Part shown: in pieces, positions 1 to 11,848 of the stretch
How positions within the stretch are numbered: the first letter of the stretch is position 1
How the letters are laid out: every line of letters starts with the position of its first letter
Assembly (NCBI GenBank): GCA_017979445.1
Contig: CM030706.1
Coordinates: 7,853,595-7,917,594 of the forward strand
Length of the DNA: 64,000 nt
Direction: 5' to 3'
From: Akebia trifoliata
Lineage: Eukaryota > Streptophyta > Magnoliopsida > Ranunculales > Lardizabalaceae
Position numbers and translations under genes: made by a program
Notes under the pieces: model-generated
Seen by the model: the letters and a program-made list of their open reading frames with translations, nothing else
Told to the model about the DNA's origin: nothing
Databases searched by the model: none

Positions 1-1
1 T

Positions 2-352
2 TCAATTAAGGATTACGAGTCCTTGATCCGCAAAGCTGAGACATCAGATCGAGTTACTGTTTTGCCGTTTGAATTGGATGCTTTGAAGAAAGAGTTGGAA
101 GCCGCATTGGAGGAAACAAGGGAGCTCAGATCTGTTGCAGAGGAGGCTGTAAGTAGGGCTGAGTTAGCCGAGAAAGCTAAAGCAGCCATTGAGGATCAGC
201 TAAGGAAGTGGAGAGAACATAAGCAAAAGAGAAGGGCGGCTATGGCCGCACTTCGGGAGGAATCAGTTTCTAAAGAAAGTAATCGTTCTAAATATGACAA
301 TCCTCATGCGACGTATCAACCATTGGGTAAGGTTCTCAACATGAAATTCTAA
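2..352 (+). CDS. WEB-family coiled-coil protein, C-terminal end (5' partial)
   Basis: The open frame enters from the left edge (reading SIKDYESLIRKAE from base 2) and stops at TAA 350-352, giving about 116 residues of a C terminus. The segment is highly charged and helical: a Glu/Lys/Ala-rich heptad region followed by AEKAKAAIEDQLRKWREH and a basic KQKRRAA stretch. That AEKAKxAxExxLRxWR signature is typical of the WEB (weak chloroplast movement under blue light) family, whose long coiled-coil members act in the cytosol in light-driven chloroplast relocation. The family includes WEB1, PMI2 and several uncharacterised members, and the fragment is too short to choose between them. The tail after the coiled coil (HATYQPLGKVLNMKF) looks like the normal end. 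Start and upstream exons lie outside the window. Confidence 0.72.
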   Translation, partial: SIKDYESLIRKAETSDRVTVLPFELDALKKELEAALEETRELRSVAEEAVSRAELAEKAKAAIEDQLRKWREHKQKRRAAMAALREESVSKESNRSKYDNPHATYQPLGKVLNMKF

Positions 353-1902
353 TTCTTGGACAGTTTGTAGAGTTCTTGTCTAAAATAATTCGATGTACAA
401 CGATTACTTCATCTGGAGACTTTTACTGATTCTATTTATATGATTTGTTTTGTAACATTTTCTTAAGAACGCTACTTTTATGTTCTCTCCTCATTGTGCC
501 AAACTCGATCTATGTTGTTTAAACTTCTGGTCATGTTGGAACCGCGCTAACTCAACTTGGACAACAGCAAAGATGGATGTTTATAAAATATAATCCCATC
601 TAATTATTCTCTTAAGAATGCAGATTGAGATAGTGAGAGTGGATTCGAGCACACTTGCAATAAAAGAAGTCATGGTTTTAACCAGAATTGAATGGAGGAA
701 TATGATAGGCTAAGCCTACTCCTAATTTTTGGGATGACACCTTGATGACGTGAATTATTATTCCCAAAGACAATAAAAGTTAAAGGAGGAGAAGAGGAAA
801 ACCAATAAAATAGGGCTATATGAACTCCACTCCTTTGCCTTAATCTTTATACCTAAAACTGTAGTTGAGTAGGGGTGATCTACCATTGTGTTTCACCATG
901 TAAAACTATGGATATATGCAAAATAAAGTTAGTCATACCTCGGCCTTTGTCGTACAAGCCAACCCATTTTGTCTTCTCTTAGCCATATGGTTGTTAACAA
1001 GTTCATGTATAGAGGTGTTTCTTGCATTTTACTAATCCAATAAGGTGAACAATTGATTCACTCTGGAAACCATGGTCGGACTTGTCGGTGATCCGAAAAT
1101 AATGATTGCTGGATTTTTAGGCAAAAGGATTATAGGAAAATGAAATATGCAGTTTTTTTGTTTTTTTTTTGACAAAGTTCGACCGAATATTCCTTGTAGG
1201 TAGCATTTGGGAACGTATTTGGGGCCACTCCAAAAGTGCTTTAGGTAGCATTTGGGAGCTGTTTTAAATTTTGGTTTGGTTACATTGTAGCTTTCATATC
1301 TATTATTTAGGAATTAAATATAGACTCATGATCCAGAACAATGTCTCATTCCCAGAACAATGTTAGGTGTCTACGGGACAAGTTTTTATTGGAGTTCAAA
1401 CACATCGGTCTCCATGAACAGTTGGGTTAAGAGTCCTTGGTGTTCTAAACTCCTCCAAAAATATAGCACGTAACCTTACTTTTATTATAGGAATGAGACA
1501 CCGTTCTGAATCTTAACTCTTACATATAAATGTAGAGACACCTCATTTTTGCATTTACTTGATTTATTAAAGTAATTTACAAGACACCACCTTCAGCTCT
1601 TAGTACATGAGTTTGTCAGATCTAGATCTTATTTGTTTGGGAAAAACAAGACAATCTTAAGGGTCAGAGCTTATTGGAATTAAGATACAAAGTGGAAATA
1701 AAAACTTTGAAAAAAAAAAAAAATGCAACCAAACAGACCCTCCATGGGTAAGGAGTAAGCCACGTCACCCTTGTAGTGCGAAAGTACGTAACATACACTC
1801 CTCAAACCAACAACCACTCATGCCAAACCTACATGGACTTTTCTAACATATCCTCTCTCTCTCTTTTAAGATAATTGTAGATAGAATATCAACTTATGGT
1901 GC

Positions 1903-1908
1903 CACGTG
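1903..1908 (+). promoter_or_regulatory. G-box (CACGTG) upstream of the AlgH gene
   Basis: A perfect CACGTG palindrome lies in GCCACGTGTGATATC about 235 bases before the ATG at 2139. G-boxes bind bZIP and bHLH/PIF factors and are common in light-responsive plant promoters, which would fit a nuclear gene for a plastid protein. The role is inferred from position only. Confidence 0.4.
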
Positions 1909-2023
1909 TGATATCTTTTTATCCATGAGAAACCTTTCTCCCTTGTATGAAAGGTACTAAGGTGATGTTAATCCATCCAAGGTGGAGGGGTTGGGTTTGC
2001 TTGTTGTGGTGTATATTTAGAAA

Positions 2024-2027
<4 letters not shown>

Positions 2028-2066
<39 letters not shown>
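2028..2066. repeat. (TA)n microsatellite at the promoter of the AlgH gene
   Basis: An uninterrupted TA run of about 35 bases ends some 75 bases before the ATG, where a TATA box would be expected. It may supply the TATA function, and its length may vary between alleles. Confidence 0.8.
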
Positions 2067-2068
<2 letters not shown>

Positions 2069-2138
2069 ATTCTTCTTATCCTCAACTATATACTTTATCT
2101 CTAAAACACTAGTGGAGAAGAAAGAGAGAGAGAGAGGT

Positions 2139-4465
2139 ATGATGATGAGCATGGAAGCTTGTTTCTTGACCTCGAAAACCATAGAGTTGGGTCCTTCAAT
2201 CAAATTCAAATCTAGAGTACCCACTATCACTAAGAAAAAGCTTGCTCAATTTCCGTACAGAAATGGTGGTGCAACTCTCTCTTATGTGATTGGTAAGTAC
2301 TTCAATCTTCTTATCTCACTACATTAAAATCTTGAAAATTTTCCTCTTATTTATTTATTTATTTATTTTTTAGGATCTGTTTGATTGCTTGAAAACACTG
2401 GGGGAAAAATCAATTTTACAGAAAATTGGGATTTGCACTTGTTTGTTTAGTCATTTTTGAAGGAAAATCATTTTTTGGGGGAAGAAGAGAAGAAAAAGAG
2501 TTTAGGATCTGTTTGATTGCTAGGAAAATCTGTGGAGAAATCTAATTTTAGGGAAATGCGATTTGCCCGTGTTTGCTGTCATTTGTCTGGGGAAATCATT
2601 TTTTACCTCGAAAAATTATTTTCCTAGCTAGGGTCAGAAAAAGGGAAAAAATATAAGAACATAAAAGAAAGAAAAAAGAGTTTTGGATTTGTTTGATTGC
2701 TAGGAAAATCTGTGGGTAGATCAAATTTTCTGGACAATGTGAATTTTCCGTCTTTGTTTCGTTATTTGTTGAAGAAAATCATTTTCTTTACCTCCTAGGA
2801 GAGTCATTTTCTTAAGATGAATTTTTCAGGGAAATGAGATTTTCCTGTGTTTGGTTTTGTCATTTCTCTAGGAAAAGTCATTTTCCTGGGGCGCCACAAA
2901 ATTTGAAGTCTAGTTCTAATCTGTTTTCTGTTGAAATCCAATTTCCAAAGTGCCATCAAAGGACCTAGCAAACAATTTTCTCATGTATTTTCCGGAGATT
3001 TTTTTTCCTTGTAATCAAACATACCTATAGGTTGTGTTTAATTGTTGGGAAGATCTATTGGAAAATCCATGTTATAGAAAATGTGACTTGTCGATGTTTT
3101 ATTTGTTCGGTGCAAATCAGTTTTATTAGAAAATAAATCAAATGCAGAAATGAATGTGAAGGGAAGTTGAAGTAAAATTAAATGTATTGAGAGAAAATTA
3201 AAACTAAATAGAAAGTAAGGAAGACTTATCGGTTTGGAGAAGAAATTTTTTTAAGATCAAGGCTACATGTTGAACAAAATTTGTGCAATTAAGACCCAAA
3301 TCCAACGTGTCTGTTAAATGAGCAGAATGCGCGAAGCCAGCAAACACACGCTTAGGAATTTCAGAGGTTGGATCCAAATTTCAATTGAAACCTACTAGAA
3401 CCTTGGGTTTTCCTCTTGGGCCCCCACGTGCTCATGTGAACCCGCCCACTAGCTATTAAATACATGAATATAAGAGTTATTCCAACAAATTTAAGGCCAA
3501 CTCGTTCACTTTTATATTCGAATAAGTTTTCTTTGGAAATTCAATTTTCCATGAATTTGTTCTCACCTTGCTTTGTGCTTATGGGAATAATGTGGCATTA
3601 TTTATCAATAGAGACTACCCACTGGTCATACTTTTCTGATTTCCCCCCAAAATGTGGTAGATCGGATGGTTAAGATGTCTTCTCAAATGGGTCTTGATTT
3701 AAAATAATAGGTTGCCATCTCGGATCATCATTACCGGCGGATGACAACAAACCATCAATCGATGCCGATTGGCGATCATTCAGAGCGAGGCTCGTTGCAG
3801 GAGAAAATGCATCAAGGCCAAAAGAACCATCTACATGGGTCGATCCTGATACAGTAGAGGATCATCCACCAAACATCAAGATCGGCGAAAAATGGGCCCA
3901 CTCCCTCCACGAGCCCGAGGCAGGTTGCTTACTTATTGCTACAGAAAAGCTTGATGGGGTCCACATTTTCGAAAGAACAGTCATCCTCCTCTTATCAACA
4001 GGACCTGTGGGCCCGACAGGGATCATACTCAATCGACCGTCCTTAATGTCGATAAAGGAGGCAAGATCAACAGTTCTAGATGTCGCGGGCTTATTCTCCG
4101 ATAGGCCATTGTTCTTTGGTGGGCCCATTGATGAAGGGTTCTTTTTGTTGAGTCCAAGAGGGGGTGATGATGGAGTTGGGAGGAGTGGAGTCTTTGAGAT
4201 GGTGATGGAAGGGTTATATTATGGGACTAAGGAAAGTGTGGGTTGTGCAGCTGAGATGATTAAGAGGAATGTGGTTGGTTTAGGGGATTTTAGGTTCTTT
4301 GATGGATATTGTGGTTGGGAAAAAGATCAACTAAAGGAAGAAATTAGGGCAGGGTATTGGACTGTGGCAGCTTGTAGTCCAAATGTGATTGATTTGGCTA
4401 GTGTTGGAAAATTAGGGTTATGGGAAGAAGTTTTAGGGCTTATGGGCCAAAGAAAAGTTTGGTGA
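2139..4465 (+). CDS. AlgH / UPF0301 (DUF179, YqgE-type) protein, predicted plastid-targeted
   Basis: Two exons: 2139-2292 and 3711-4465. Exon 1 ends in phase 1 before GTAAGT; exon 2 follows TAATAG, and the join makes an intact Gly codon, for 302 residues. The chosen ATG is the first of a run (MMMSMEACFL). Residues 1-50 are Ser/Thr/Lys-rich and nearly without acidic residues, like a chloroplast transit peptide. Mature sequence: DWRSFRARLVAGE near residue 72, EPEAGCLLIATEKLDG, then the YqgE/AlgH core with TGPVGPTGIILNRPS and LFFGGPIDEGFFLL, followed by YYGTKES and FFDGYCGWEKDQLKEEI. These match the plant DUF179 proteins, such as the Arabidopsis protein I recall as At1g33780. Biochemical function is unknown in plants and bacteria. 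The intron holds degenerate tandem repeats. Identification is confident; plastid location is inferred. Confidence 0.88.
2372..2900 (+). repeat. Degenerate tandem repeats inside the AlgH intron
   Basis: The phrase GGATCTGTTTGATTGCTAGG recurs, with changes, at about 2372, 2504 and 2684. Each is followed by related blocks (AAAATCTGTGG, GAAAATCATTTT, CCTGTGTTTG). Spacing is 132 and 180 bases. The same short words continue to about 3050. This is an imperfect intronic tandem array of unknown origin. Confidence 0.65.
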
Positions 4466-5544
4466 CCCTTTAAAATTTAGGGCACAAAGAGTGAGAGTTA
4501 TTGTCCTTAAGTGCCTAGACAGGAAACCCCACTATTATGGCATTTAAACTCTAGTGTATCTTCAAAACTGACAAAAAAAAGAAAAAAGAAGAAGAGTACA
4601 TTGGGACAAAAAGTTATATCTATCATCTCACCATCCACCAAGTGTTCTCTTTATAAAAGGATCCATGCCTTCTTTTATGGGCATGTTTTTCATTTTTCTT
4701 TGATGTTGTGTAGATAATCTTATTTAATCTGAATAATTTTGTTTGCAATTTGATTGTTTGGGGTCCCTGAAAAGAGAAACAGGAGGATCTTTAAAGCAAA
4801 TAATAGTGATTTAATGCTATTATTCATAAAGTTATCATTATTGTGAAGAACTTATTGTTTGGTCTAAGCTAATAACTTACATTTGGGATCTTTAAGGGGT
4901 ATAGTAACCAAGTTTGGATTTGACAATTATTTGGGGTAGTTTGGAAAATTTTGAAAAATTATAAAAAAAAATTGGGTAGAGGGGTCCCAAAGTTGAACTC
5001 CTCATTCGAGAATTTTTTATTTTTATTTTTTATTAAATACGTAACAATCAATAGAAAAATAAAATCCCTTATGATACATTATATTAGACTCGATTATTGA
5101 TGGAGTGAATGGATCGGTCATTTCGTGAAATTTCTTAATCGAAAAAAAAATCGAGCAGAGGGAAATCGTCAATATTTTAAGTAATCAATGATATTTTGAA
5201 ATAAAATGGGCCATTATTTCAACTCATCCAATTAATTGTTGATTGATTCCTTTCTAGAGTTTTCTTCTCTCCAAAATTCAATAAATTTTATGACGAAGAT
5301 TAATACGACTTTGTCATTAGATGGGAGAACCTATTGCTCATAGGCAATTAGCTTTTATGTTTACTCTCTATCATTTTAAGTTGGTTTTTAATTTCTTTAT
5401 TGTCGTCTTCTCGACCTCCATTCTTTTCTTTAATACATTTATTTAAAAAAGATACAAATTAATGGATATATCCACGTACCGATATTTTGGAAGAAAAAAA
5501 ATATAAGAAATAAGGAATAGTTGTGATTAATTTACAAACATCCC

Positions 5545-5690
5545 AGCCCTGAGGGGTTGGCTCAATGGCAATTTCGGAATGATAAGTGGTTAATGCCCAT
5601 AGGTCGTGAGCTTAATAGAACAAATTCAAATTCAAATAAAAGGAATGTACCACCTACTCGTGTAAATAGGAAAATAATGGTATAATAAAT
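5545..5690 (+). mobile_element. tRNA-derived SINE head, degraded
   Basis: The start CCTGAGGGGTTGGCTCAATGG contains an A-box-like TTGGCTCAATGGC, and GGTCGTGAGCTTAATAG about 40 bases later resembles a degenerate pol III B box. The head matches the better-preserved SINE at 50326-50590 (minus strand: CCCCGAGAGATTGGCTCAAT). No clear target-site duplication was seen. Confidence 0.5.
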
Positions 5691-7009
5691 ATATTATAGA
5701 CTAGTTAACAATGCGAGCATGAACACCAAATACTTCTCCATAGGTCATATACATATAGCCTACCATGTATATATGTCGAATTAATTAGGATAATTTGGCC
5801 CTAATATAGCATGTGATGATATGATTCAGTGTATCTCATACATCATAAACAAACACTCTATTAGAACATACGAAGCCCCAACATATGTAAATATACTATC
5901 ACGATTTTCATCTTTTTCTTACATACATCAAACTTTGCCCTTGGTTCAAGTGGGAATCAGAGTCACTACTTAGAATGAAATTAGATATATCTCTTATGTC
6001 CTGACATAGATATAATAGATTTGGAGAGGAGATCCTTACCGTTCAATCTAAAACTAGATCACAAGACCAAGGTATAATTCTAGATCGAGAGTAGGCTCGA
6101 CTGCAGGGGGAGGAAGCGGAACTTATATCGTTGAGCTGAAGACCATCTAATCATATTATATAAGTGTTTCGACCACGTTAAGCCTACTTTTGGGATTGGA
6201 ATCATCTCATTATAAAAACTTAGTCATTAACCCATTTGAACAAACATCCAAGCCATTGTGCCCTTGAGTTATGGGGGGAGTCAAAACCACCACACCAGCT
6301 AATGGCACCACATGACAGCCATATCTTCCCTCTCTTTTTTAGTAGGTAAGTTGGTGAAGGTGGGTTGTGAACCAAGTTTGTAAAACTACCTTAATATTAA
6401 AAATAAATTAAAACTGAAATTGTACCATATGAAAACGGGTATCTTTGTGAAAACAAGTGTGAATTTCTAAAACTTATAAAATCAGGTATGAAAAAAAAAC
6501 ATAATTAAAAAATGGGTATATATTCATTTTGGTAAATAACTTTTTTCACCAAAATAGTTATGGAAAGTAGTAATTGTAAAATGAAATACTTATATGCCTC
6601 GATATATATATATGTGCCCATTAAAGTATTTTTATATGCTTTATGTTCAATGATCCAAAGTTTTTGTGAAAATTTGAGATATCCTAAGTTTAATAGTCAT
6701 TTAAATGTTTTCATATATGAGGGGTCTCGATAATTTAAGTTCTCTCTCGATACGTCGTGAATGCTAAATAATAATACGTACGAATGGCATTTCAGTAATA
6801 TTTTTAGGATTGCGGTCTTTTAATTTATCTTAACATTAAAGGTATAAAGGAAATTTAAATGCCCTGTTGCGTAAGTCATATAATGTATTCGTAGGTGATA
6901 CCCATATCATAAAAAAGTTGATACCCTTTTTCAATAATTCTACCTTTGAAAATTTTGGAAAAAAAATCCAGTTTAATTGCTACAATCATCACTTTCACAC
7001 ATGCGCACA

Positions 7010-7290
7010 CATGTTTGTCAGGTTAAAATGAGGATAAACATCGAAACCCATTATCGTAAATTTCAGAAATTTACAATGTAATTAAGCCTCATAATGACTA
7101 ATGTTGCCCATATCGTAATTTCCGAAGCCTCTTTGCATGATTAATAAGGATTAGTGTTGCCAAAATGTAGGCAAAAGTTCAGACCCATATCATAAATTTC
7201 AAAGCTACCTTGCATGATTCATGTAGGTTAATGTTGCCAACATGAATGCAAAAAATCAAGACCCATATGGTAAATTTAAAAAATTTATTA
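7010..7290 (+). repeat. Tandem repeat, about three units of 85-100 bp
   Basis: The words CCCATATCGTAA / CCCATATCATAAATTTC / CCCATATGGTAAATTT, TTGCATGATT and AATGTTGCC recur in the same order three times. The units have diverged. No coding frame is shared between units. Confidence 0.6.
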
Positions 7291-7759
7291 AGTATGTAAG
7301 ATTGTAAGTCCCTCAAGATGATAAAGCTGAAGTCTTTTCTGCCCATTTTTCTTCCTTGAATCAAGGTTTAGAAAAAAACAAATTTTGGGTCATCTTTCAA
7401 ATAATTTTAGATGAAACCTCTCACAAGGTTTAGGGTTTTGTAATAAGGGGAATGAATAATCCAAATATCCTAGTAAGTAACCTATGGTCCTATAAATTAA
7501 TTTAAAGGAGATTCTCTTCTTTGTCTGCAACACACCTGACCAGGATGACTAAGATGAATAGACCAACCTATACCTTAGTAGACCAAAGTGATATCATGTC
7601 ATGGAGGGGACAATGTAAGCATATTTGGCCTCACTCAAGTGCTTCTCCACTAACTCAATAGTGGTGCTTAAAAAAGGTATCAAGTAGTACTCTTCTCCCC
7701 ATCTTTCTATTTAAGCTTTGCATGAATCAATGGAGAATTGACATAAGAGTGAAGAAGGG

Positions 7760-8265
7760 ATGGAGAATTCTCATGAGTATCTTTCAACATCTAAGGATGT
7801 TTCTCTTCATGAATTGAGAGATAAACTTGTTGAATTTTCTAAGTCAAGAGGTTGGGAACAATTTCATAGCCCAAGGAACCTCCTCTTAGCATTGGTAAGT
7901 TCATGACTATAGGAAATCGGAATTTCGTCGAGTCGCAATTTAATATTTTATAGATAATAAAGCGGCGAAAGAGTGTTTCGTAATATTTATTTTAATAATT
8001 TTTTGATGAATGTACGTAGGTGGGCGAGGTCGGAGAGTTATCCGAGATATTCCAATGGAAGGGTGAAGTAGCCAAAGGACTCCCTAATTGGTCTTCCTCC
8101 GATAAGGAACATTTAGAAGAAGAGCTCTCGGACGTGTTACTCTATCTTGTTCAACTTGCTAATGTTTGTGGACTTGATCTCGGGCGAGCCGCTCTGATGA
8201 AGATTGTTAAAAATGCACGAAAATATCCAATTGTTAACTCATCATCGTCTTCGGATAACAAGTAG
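7760..8265 (+). CDS. DCTPP1: dCTP pyrophosphatase 1 (all-alpha NTP-PPase, MazG-like)
   Basis: Two exons, 7760-7894 and 8020-8265, join in phase 0 (GTAAGT donor, ACGTAG acceptor) to give 126 residues. The protein opens with a short variable tail, then SLHELRDKLVEFSKSRGWEQ, HSPRNLLLAL, VGEVGELSEIFQWKGE and LEEELSDVLLYLVQLA. The two metal-binding pairs of the MazG-like fold are visible: E51..E54 (ELSE) and E80..D83 (ELSD), with the conserved FQW. Family members hydrolyse dCTP and modified cytosine or thymidine nucleotides to the monophosphate and pyrophosphate, cleaning the nucleotide pool. At 126 residues it is slightly shorter than the Arabidopsis protein I recall (about 141), the difference being the N-terminal tail. 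The ATG at 7760 is the first in frame. All key residues are present, so the gene looks functional. Confidence 0.9.
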
Positions 8266-8777
8266 GGTGTCTTGCTTTCTTGAATGTGTTTATTTACGTG
8301 GTTAGTCGATCTTTCGTTTCTTCGTACTTTGGTAGGTTAAGTTAGGATTGAGTTTATGAACTCCGGTGGTTGTCGTAGAGTATAGTTTAAATAAGTTATA
8401 AGTTCATTCGAGGAGTGAGAATATGTAGCTTTTGATTGGATTATGTCTTATCCATGTATTGAGTCTAAGAAATAACGAGAGAAAAGTTCACTATAGGGAC
8501 AAGAATCCTAGGCACGATTGCATGAGCATAGTCACAAAATTCTCCGACTAATTAAAAAGTAATAATTAAATCGTGACTTCATCTATTTAATCACGATTTT
8601 TGTGAATTTCATGATTAAATCACAAACTTCATGATTAATCAGATAAAAATGAAGCTTTGTAAGAGAAGATGGTCGGGATAGTGCGTGGTGCATCGAGTTT
8701 GGATTCGACAATTAGTAAATTTTCCAAAATTTTAAAATTATATTTAAAATCCAGCCCAAACTCAACATGGGCCCAAA
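8266..8777. other. 3' flank of DCTPP1, no gene seen
   Basis: AT-rich flank. The first 200-250 bases are probably 3' UTR. A short inverted repeat around 8560-8640 (words such as ATTAAATCGTGA and TCACGATTTTTG) was noticed; nothing coding was found. Confidence 0.4.
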
Positions 8778-8785
8778 TGGACTAG

Positions 8786-9147
8786 TAGAATAAATGGATC
8801 GTGTTTGGATTGGATTGGGGTTGATTTGGGACCAATCCAAGAAGAGTCAGATCGAACTCTTGTTGGATCGGATAAAATATTAGAATCCGGAAACAATCAA
8901 ATCTTGTCCGGTTTGGATCAAACCTGATTTGATATTGAAAATCTAAATTCATATATTAAACCAAATATATAACAAAACTTATAAATTCTCTCTCCAATTT
9001 AATTGGATTAGATTAGTCGATACATAACTGATCCAATAGGGTATCAGATCGAATCCCTATCAAACCCCAAATCCTTGATCCATATCCAAAGTTACCAAAT
9101 CAGAGTGGATTAGAATTTGGATCTGACCCGATCCATTGACAGCTCTA
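8786..9147. mobile_element. hAT-like MITE, 362 bp, with perfect 8-bp target duplication
   Basis: TGGACTAG occurs at 8778-8785 and again at 9148-9155, directly flanking the element. The ends are imperfect inverted repeats: TAGAATAAATGGATCG on the left, and TAGAGCTGTCAATGGATCG when the right end is reverse-complemented. An 8-bp duplication and TAG..CTA ends fit the hAT superfamily. The interior (GGATTGGATTGG, GATCCGATCC words) has no open frame, so it is non-autonomous. Confidence 0.8.
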
Positions 9148-9385
9148 TGGACTAGTCTAGTGCAACCTGACTCCTGGGCACAGCCCAAACTCATCCCAAA
9201 CCCATTTTAAAATAAACTACAAGTTATAACCCCAAGTCTTCCAGGATCCAATCCAACTAAAACTGGATCGGATATTTGGATATATATTGTAATTTTATGT
9301 GTAGATCTATAGATAGCCAAAGATTCAGTGCAGGTCCACATGGACATTTTTTTTTTCATCAGCATTTCAGCTTGAGACCAACTAG

Positions 9386-9757
9386 CCTTACTAAGTTAGT
9401 AAGAATTTCACCCTCACTAAGGGTCTTTTGGCTCAACTTGTGTAATTGAAAACCATGATCCCATGCTTCAGGGTTGTAGAGGAAAAAATTCTATGAACTT
9501 TGAAAAAATTCCAAAAAAAAAATAACTTTTTACCGTTGAATTTTAATTTTAAATTTGGGAGTTATGTAAAAGTTCGGTAGCCGTTAATTTTCAAACCTTA
9601 GATCAAGCCCAAAGGAGATTGTTTTTTGAATTTTTTTTTTCTTGGATCTGAGTTTTTACATGAAATCTAGAGGGCTTTGGTGTTGGATTATAATGTCGTA
9701 ATCCATTTGAGCAAAATGACCCTTAGTAAGGATTAAAATCTTTACTAAGTTAGTAAG
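9386..9757. mobile_element. Foldback MITE with TTACTAAGTTAGTAAG ends
   Basis: Left end CTTACTAAGTTAGTAAGAAT followed by CTCACTAAGGGTC; the right end reverse-complemented reads CTTACTAACTTAGTAAAGAT followed by CCTTACTAAGGGTC, a terminal inverted repeat of about 40 bp. The end itself is palindromic. Related copies are at 34543-34903, 40891-41254 and 49884-50247, with fragments near 30300-30475, 31650 and 37905. No coding capacity. Confidence 0.75.
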
Positions 9758-10887
9758 CAAAATATTTCTTTTTCAGCTTCCACTTGCCGGACTGTTTAAG
9801 TTACCCTCAAATTCTATTTGAAATCTCAAAATAAACCTTATTGCCCATAATATCTCTGGTCCGTCCGTACTTGAGATTAGGATTTTCTTGTAAGAAAATT
9901 AAAAAGGGTTTGGTGGATTTTTTTATTTTTAATCTCAACACCTTAGATAGTAGAGAGATCAATCGGGGCATTTTTTTTTAGAGTTATTACTGCCACACCA
10001 ACTGCAATTCTTTGGTGATTTACGTAGGAATTTGGTGTGGCATTAGTAAAAGATGGAGTGGCAATTTTTTTTTTCTTTTTCAAATATATTAAATACGTGA
10101 AAGCATCCACGTACCCTTTGGGATGGGACTAGTCCCTCAATTATTTGATTGAATCTCAGGAAATTTTCTCAACATGCAAGAAAGTAAGTTTAGGAGGTCC
10201 AATTTCATAGCAAACATTTGTTACTAATTTTATCACCTAACCAACCTCCTAAGGTTAAAAATATGGTGTCGTCAACGAGAAAAAAATGTGTTTTTAATGA
10301 GATCCGTAACTAAGTGTCAACGATAATTCAACCCAAGTAGTCAATGGAATCATCATTTGAAGGCTTTATCAACTAGCAATTGAGATCTAGTCACCATTTC
10401 GAATCCATTTCGAATCATCGATCACCTTGAAAATTATTATCAAAGTATCTTCTTCTTGCTTATAGAGTTGTTAGTAGATCTTCTACAAAAGCAGGGGTGG
10501 AGCCAAGATTTTCTTTCAGGGGGGAAAACTATAGTAGTTAACACAACTGATAATATAGGTAACAGCCTTACCAAACTTTTTTAGCGAGATCCAACCATTA
10601 GAGGGGTTGAGGTTGGCTAAGATTTTGAGATCCGATTAGCATTGAGTCATTTATTACCCAACTAGACCTATTCTTCATGTCAGCCCAAGTTAATCCCTAA
10701 ATCCTTGTCGTGCTTCAATTGACAAAACCCTAATCCAATCCTAATGAGTGAAGTCTATGTTAGGAAATTATTTTATGCTTGTTGAAGTTAATTATTATTA
10801 TTATTTAACTTTCTTATTGTGGGATCAAATGGATAACATTTCTATGTTCTGACAAATATGTTAAGTCATTCACATCACAATGATCAT

Positions 10888-11005
10888 TTTTTTGTATTGG
10901 TAAGTCTGTTTTTAATGAGTCTAGTAACTTGGTGCCAGTGGGAATTGAACCCAAGTCTCTGGTATTGTCGACCAAAACTTCACCAACTCAGCTAGTTGGC
11001 ACATG
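10888..11005 (-). mobile_element. tRNA-derived SINE with A box, B box and 17-bp target duplication
   Basis: On the minus strand the element starts near 11005 with an A box (TAGCTGAGTTGGT) and about 30 bases later a perfect B box (GGTTCAATTCC), the internal RNA polymerase III promoter of tRNA genes and SINEs. It ends in a short A-rich tail. Plus-strand flanks CACATCACAATGATCAT (10871-10887) and CACGTCACGGTGATTAT (11006-11022) form a 17-bp target duplication with four mismatches. It is too short and lacks the acceptor stem needed for a functional tRNA. Confidence 0.8.
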
Positions 11006-11848
11006 CACGTCACGGTGATTATTATTTAAAAACCAATTCTTTCTAACAATATAATCATATAAAATCTGACTTAAAATAATTGATTAAGCAAAATTTTAAC
11101 TTCAAATAATTTTTCATCACTTTATAAATGTTGAAAATAATTGAATTTTTCCCGCATAATTTCCTAGGTATAAACAAAAACTTGAACCATTTTATTATCT
11201 TGCATGATATTTATATGGATCATAAAAGTAAGAGAACAAATAGAAAAGAATATGATAGATGATTAAATCCTAATCAAGTTCAAGGTCTTAACCCTTATTT
11301 TTTTAAATTGGGCAAGCTGAGTTAGTGAACTAACCGGTCTAATTGTGAGTTCTAAGAACATGGTGAAGAATAATATTTCCTATCATCTTAGAGTCTAAGT
11401 TCACCAAGAGGTGAAGTGGCACCAAAATTTTCAGCATTCTAACGAATTATTTAAGTGAGGTAGTTTATTTGGGCCTTTAATCCGGTCAATGTATTAGCCT
11501 ATGTAGGAGGTCTTTAATATACGCCTAAAACCTAATAGTCGGACATAAAAGGGCTAACTTGTGACCATTTGATCAGGTAATTCTCTAAATAGTTGGAAGT
11601 GGGACCCGACAAATAGTAAAATCTGATGTGGGTCCCGTTGATTTTGAGGAAAAAAAATCGAAAGACAAGTGAGTAAATTTTTAGTACTAGCATGCCTAAT
11701 TTTTGCAAGAGTATTTTCTATGAAAACGACATTAGAGTTTATAGGAATATATATTTTTATGTACCAGAATCCGACATCATTCAGTTTCGTGGTGCAAAAA
11801 GTATTCTGAGACGTCACCTTTAATGCAAATTACAAACCTTTAGAAAAA

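Larger units (their letters stand above)
353..2138. other. Intergenic: 3' flank of WEB gene and 5' flank of AlgH gene
   Basis: No coding region is supported here. The first 200 bases are probably the 3' UTR of the WEB gene. The rest is AT-rich with poly-A and poly-T runs near 1145-1170 and 1710-1725. The last 250 bases carry promoter-like features of the next gene, listed separately. Confidence 0.5.
4466..7759. other. Intergenic region between the AlgH and DCTPP1 genes
   Basis: The first 250 bases are probably 3' UTR of the AlgH gene. No coding potential with splice support was found. The region holds a SINE-like sequence at 5545-5690 and a short tandem array at 7010-7290, listed separately. 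The putative TATA box of the next gene (CTATTTAAG) is at about 7708. Confidence 0.5.

Noticed and set aside
10888..11005. Functional tRNA gene on the minus strand (good A and B boxes)
   Set aside because: No acceptor stem or anticodon arm can be folded, and flanking direct repeats and an A-rich tail show it is a SINE.
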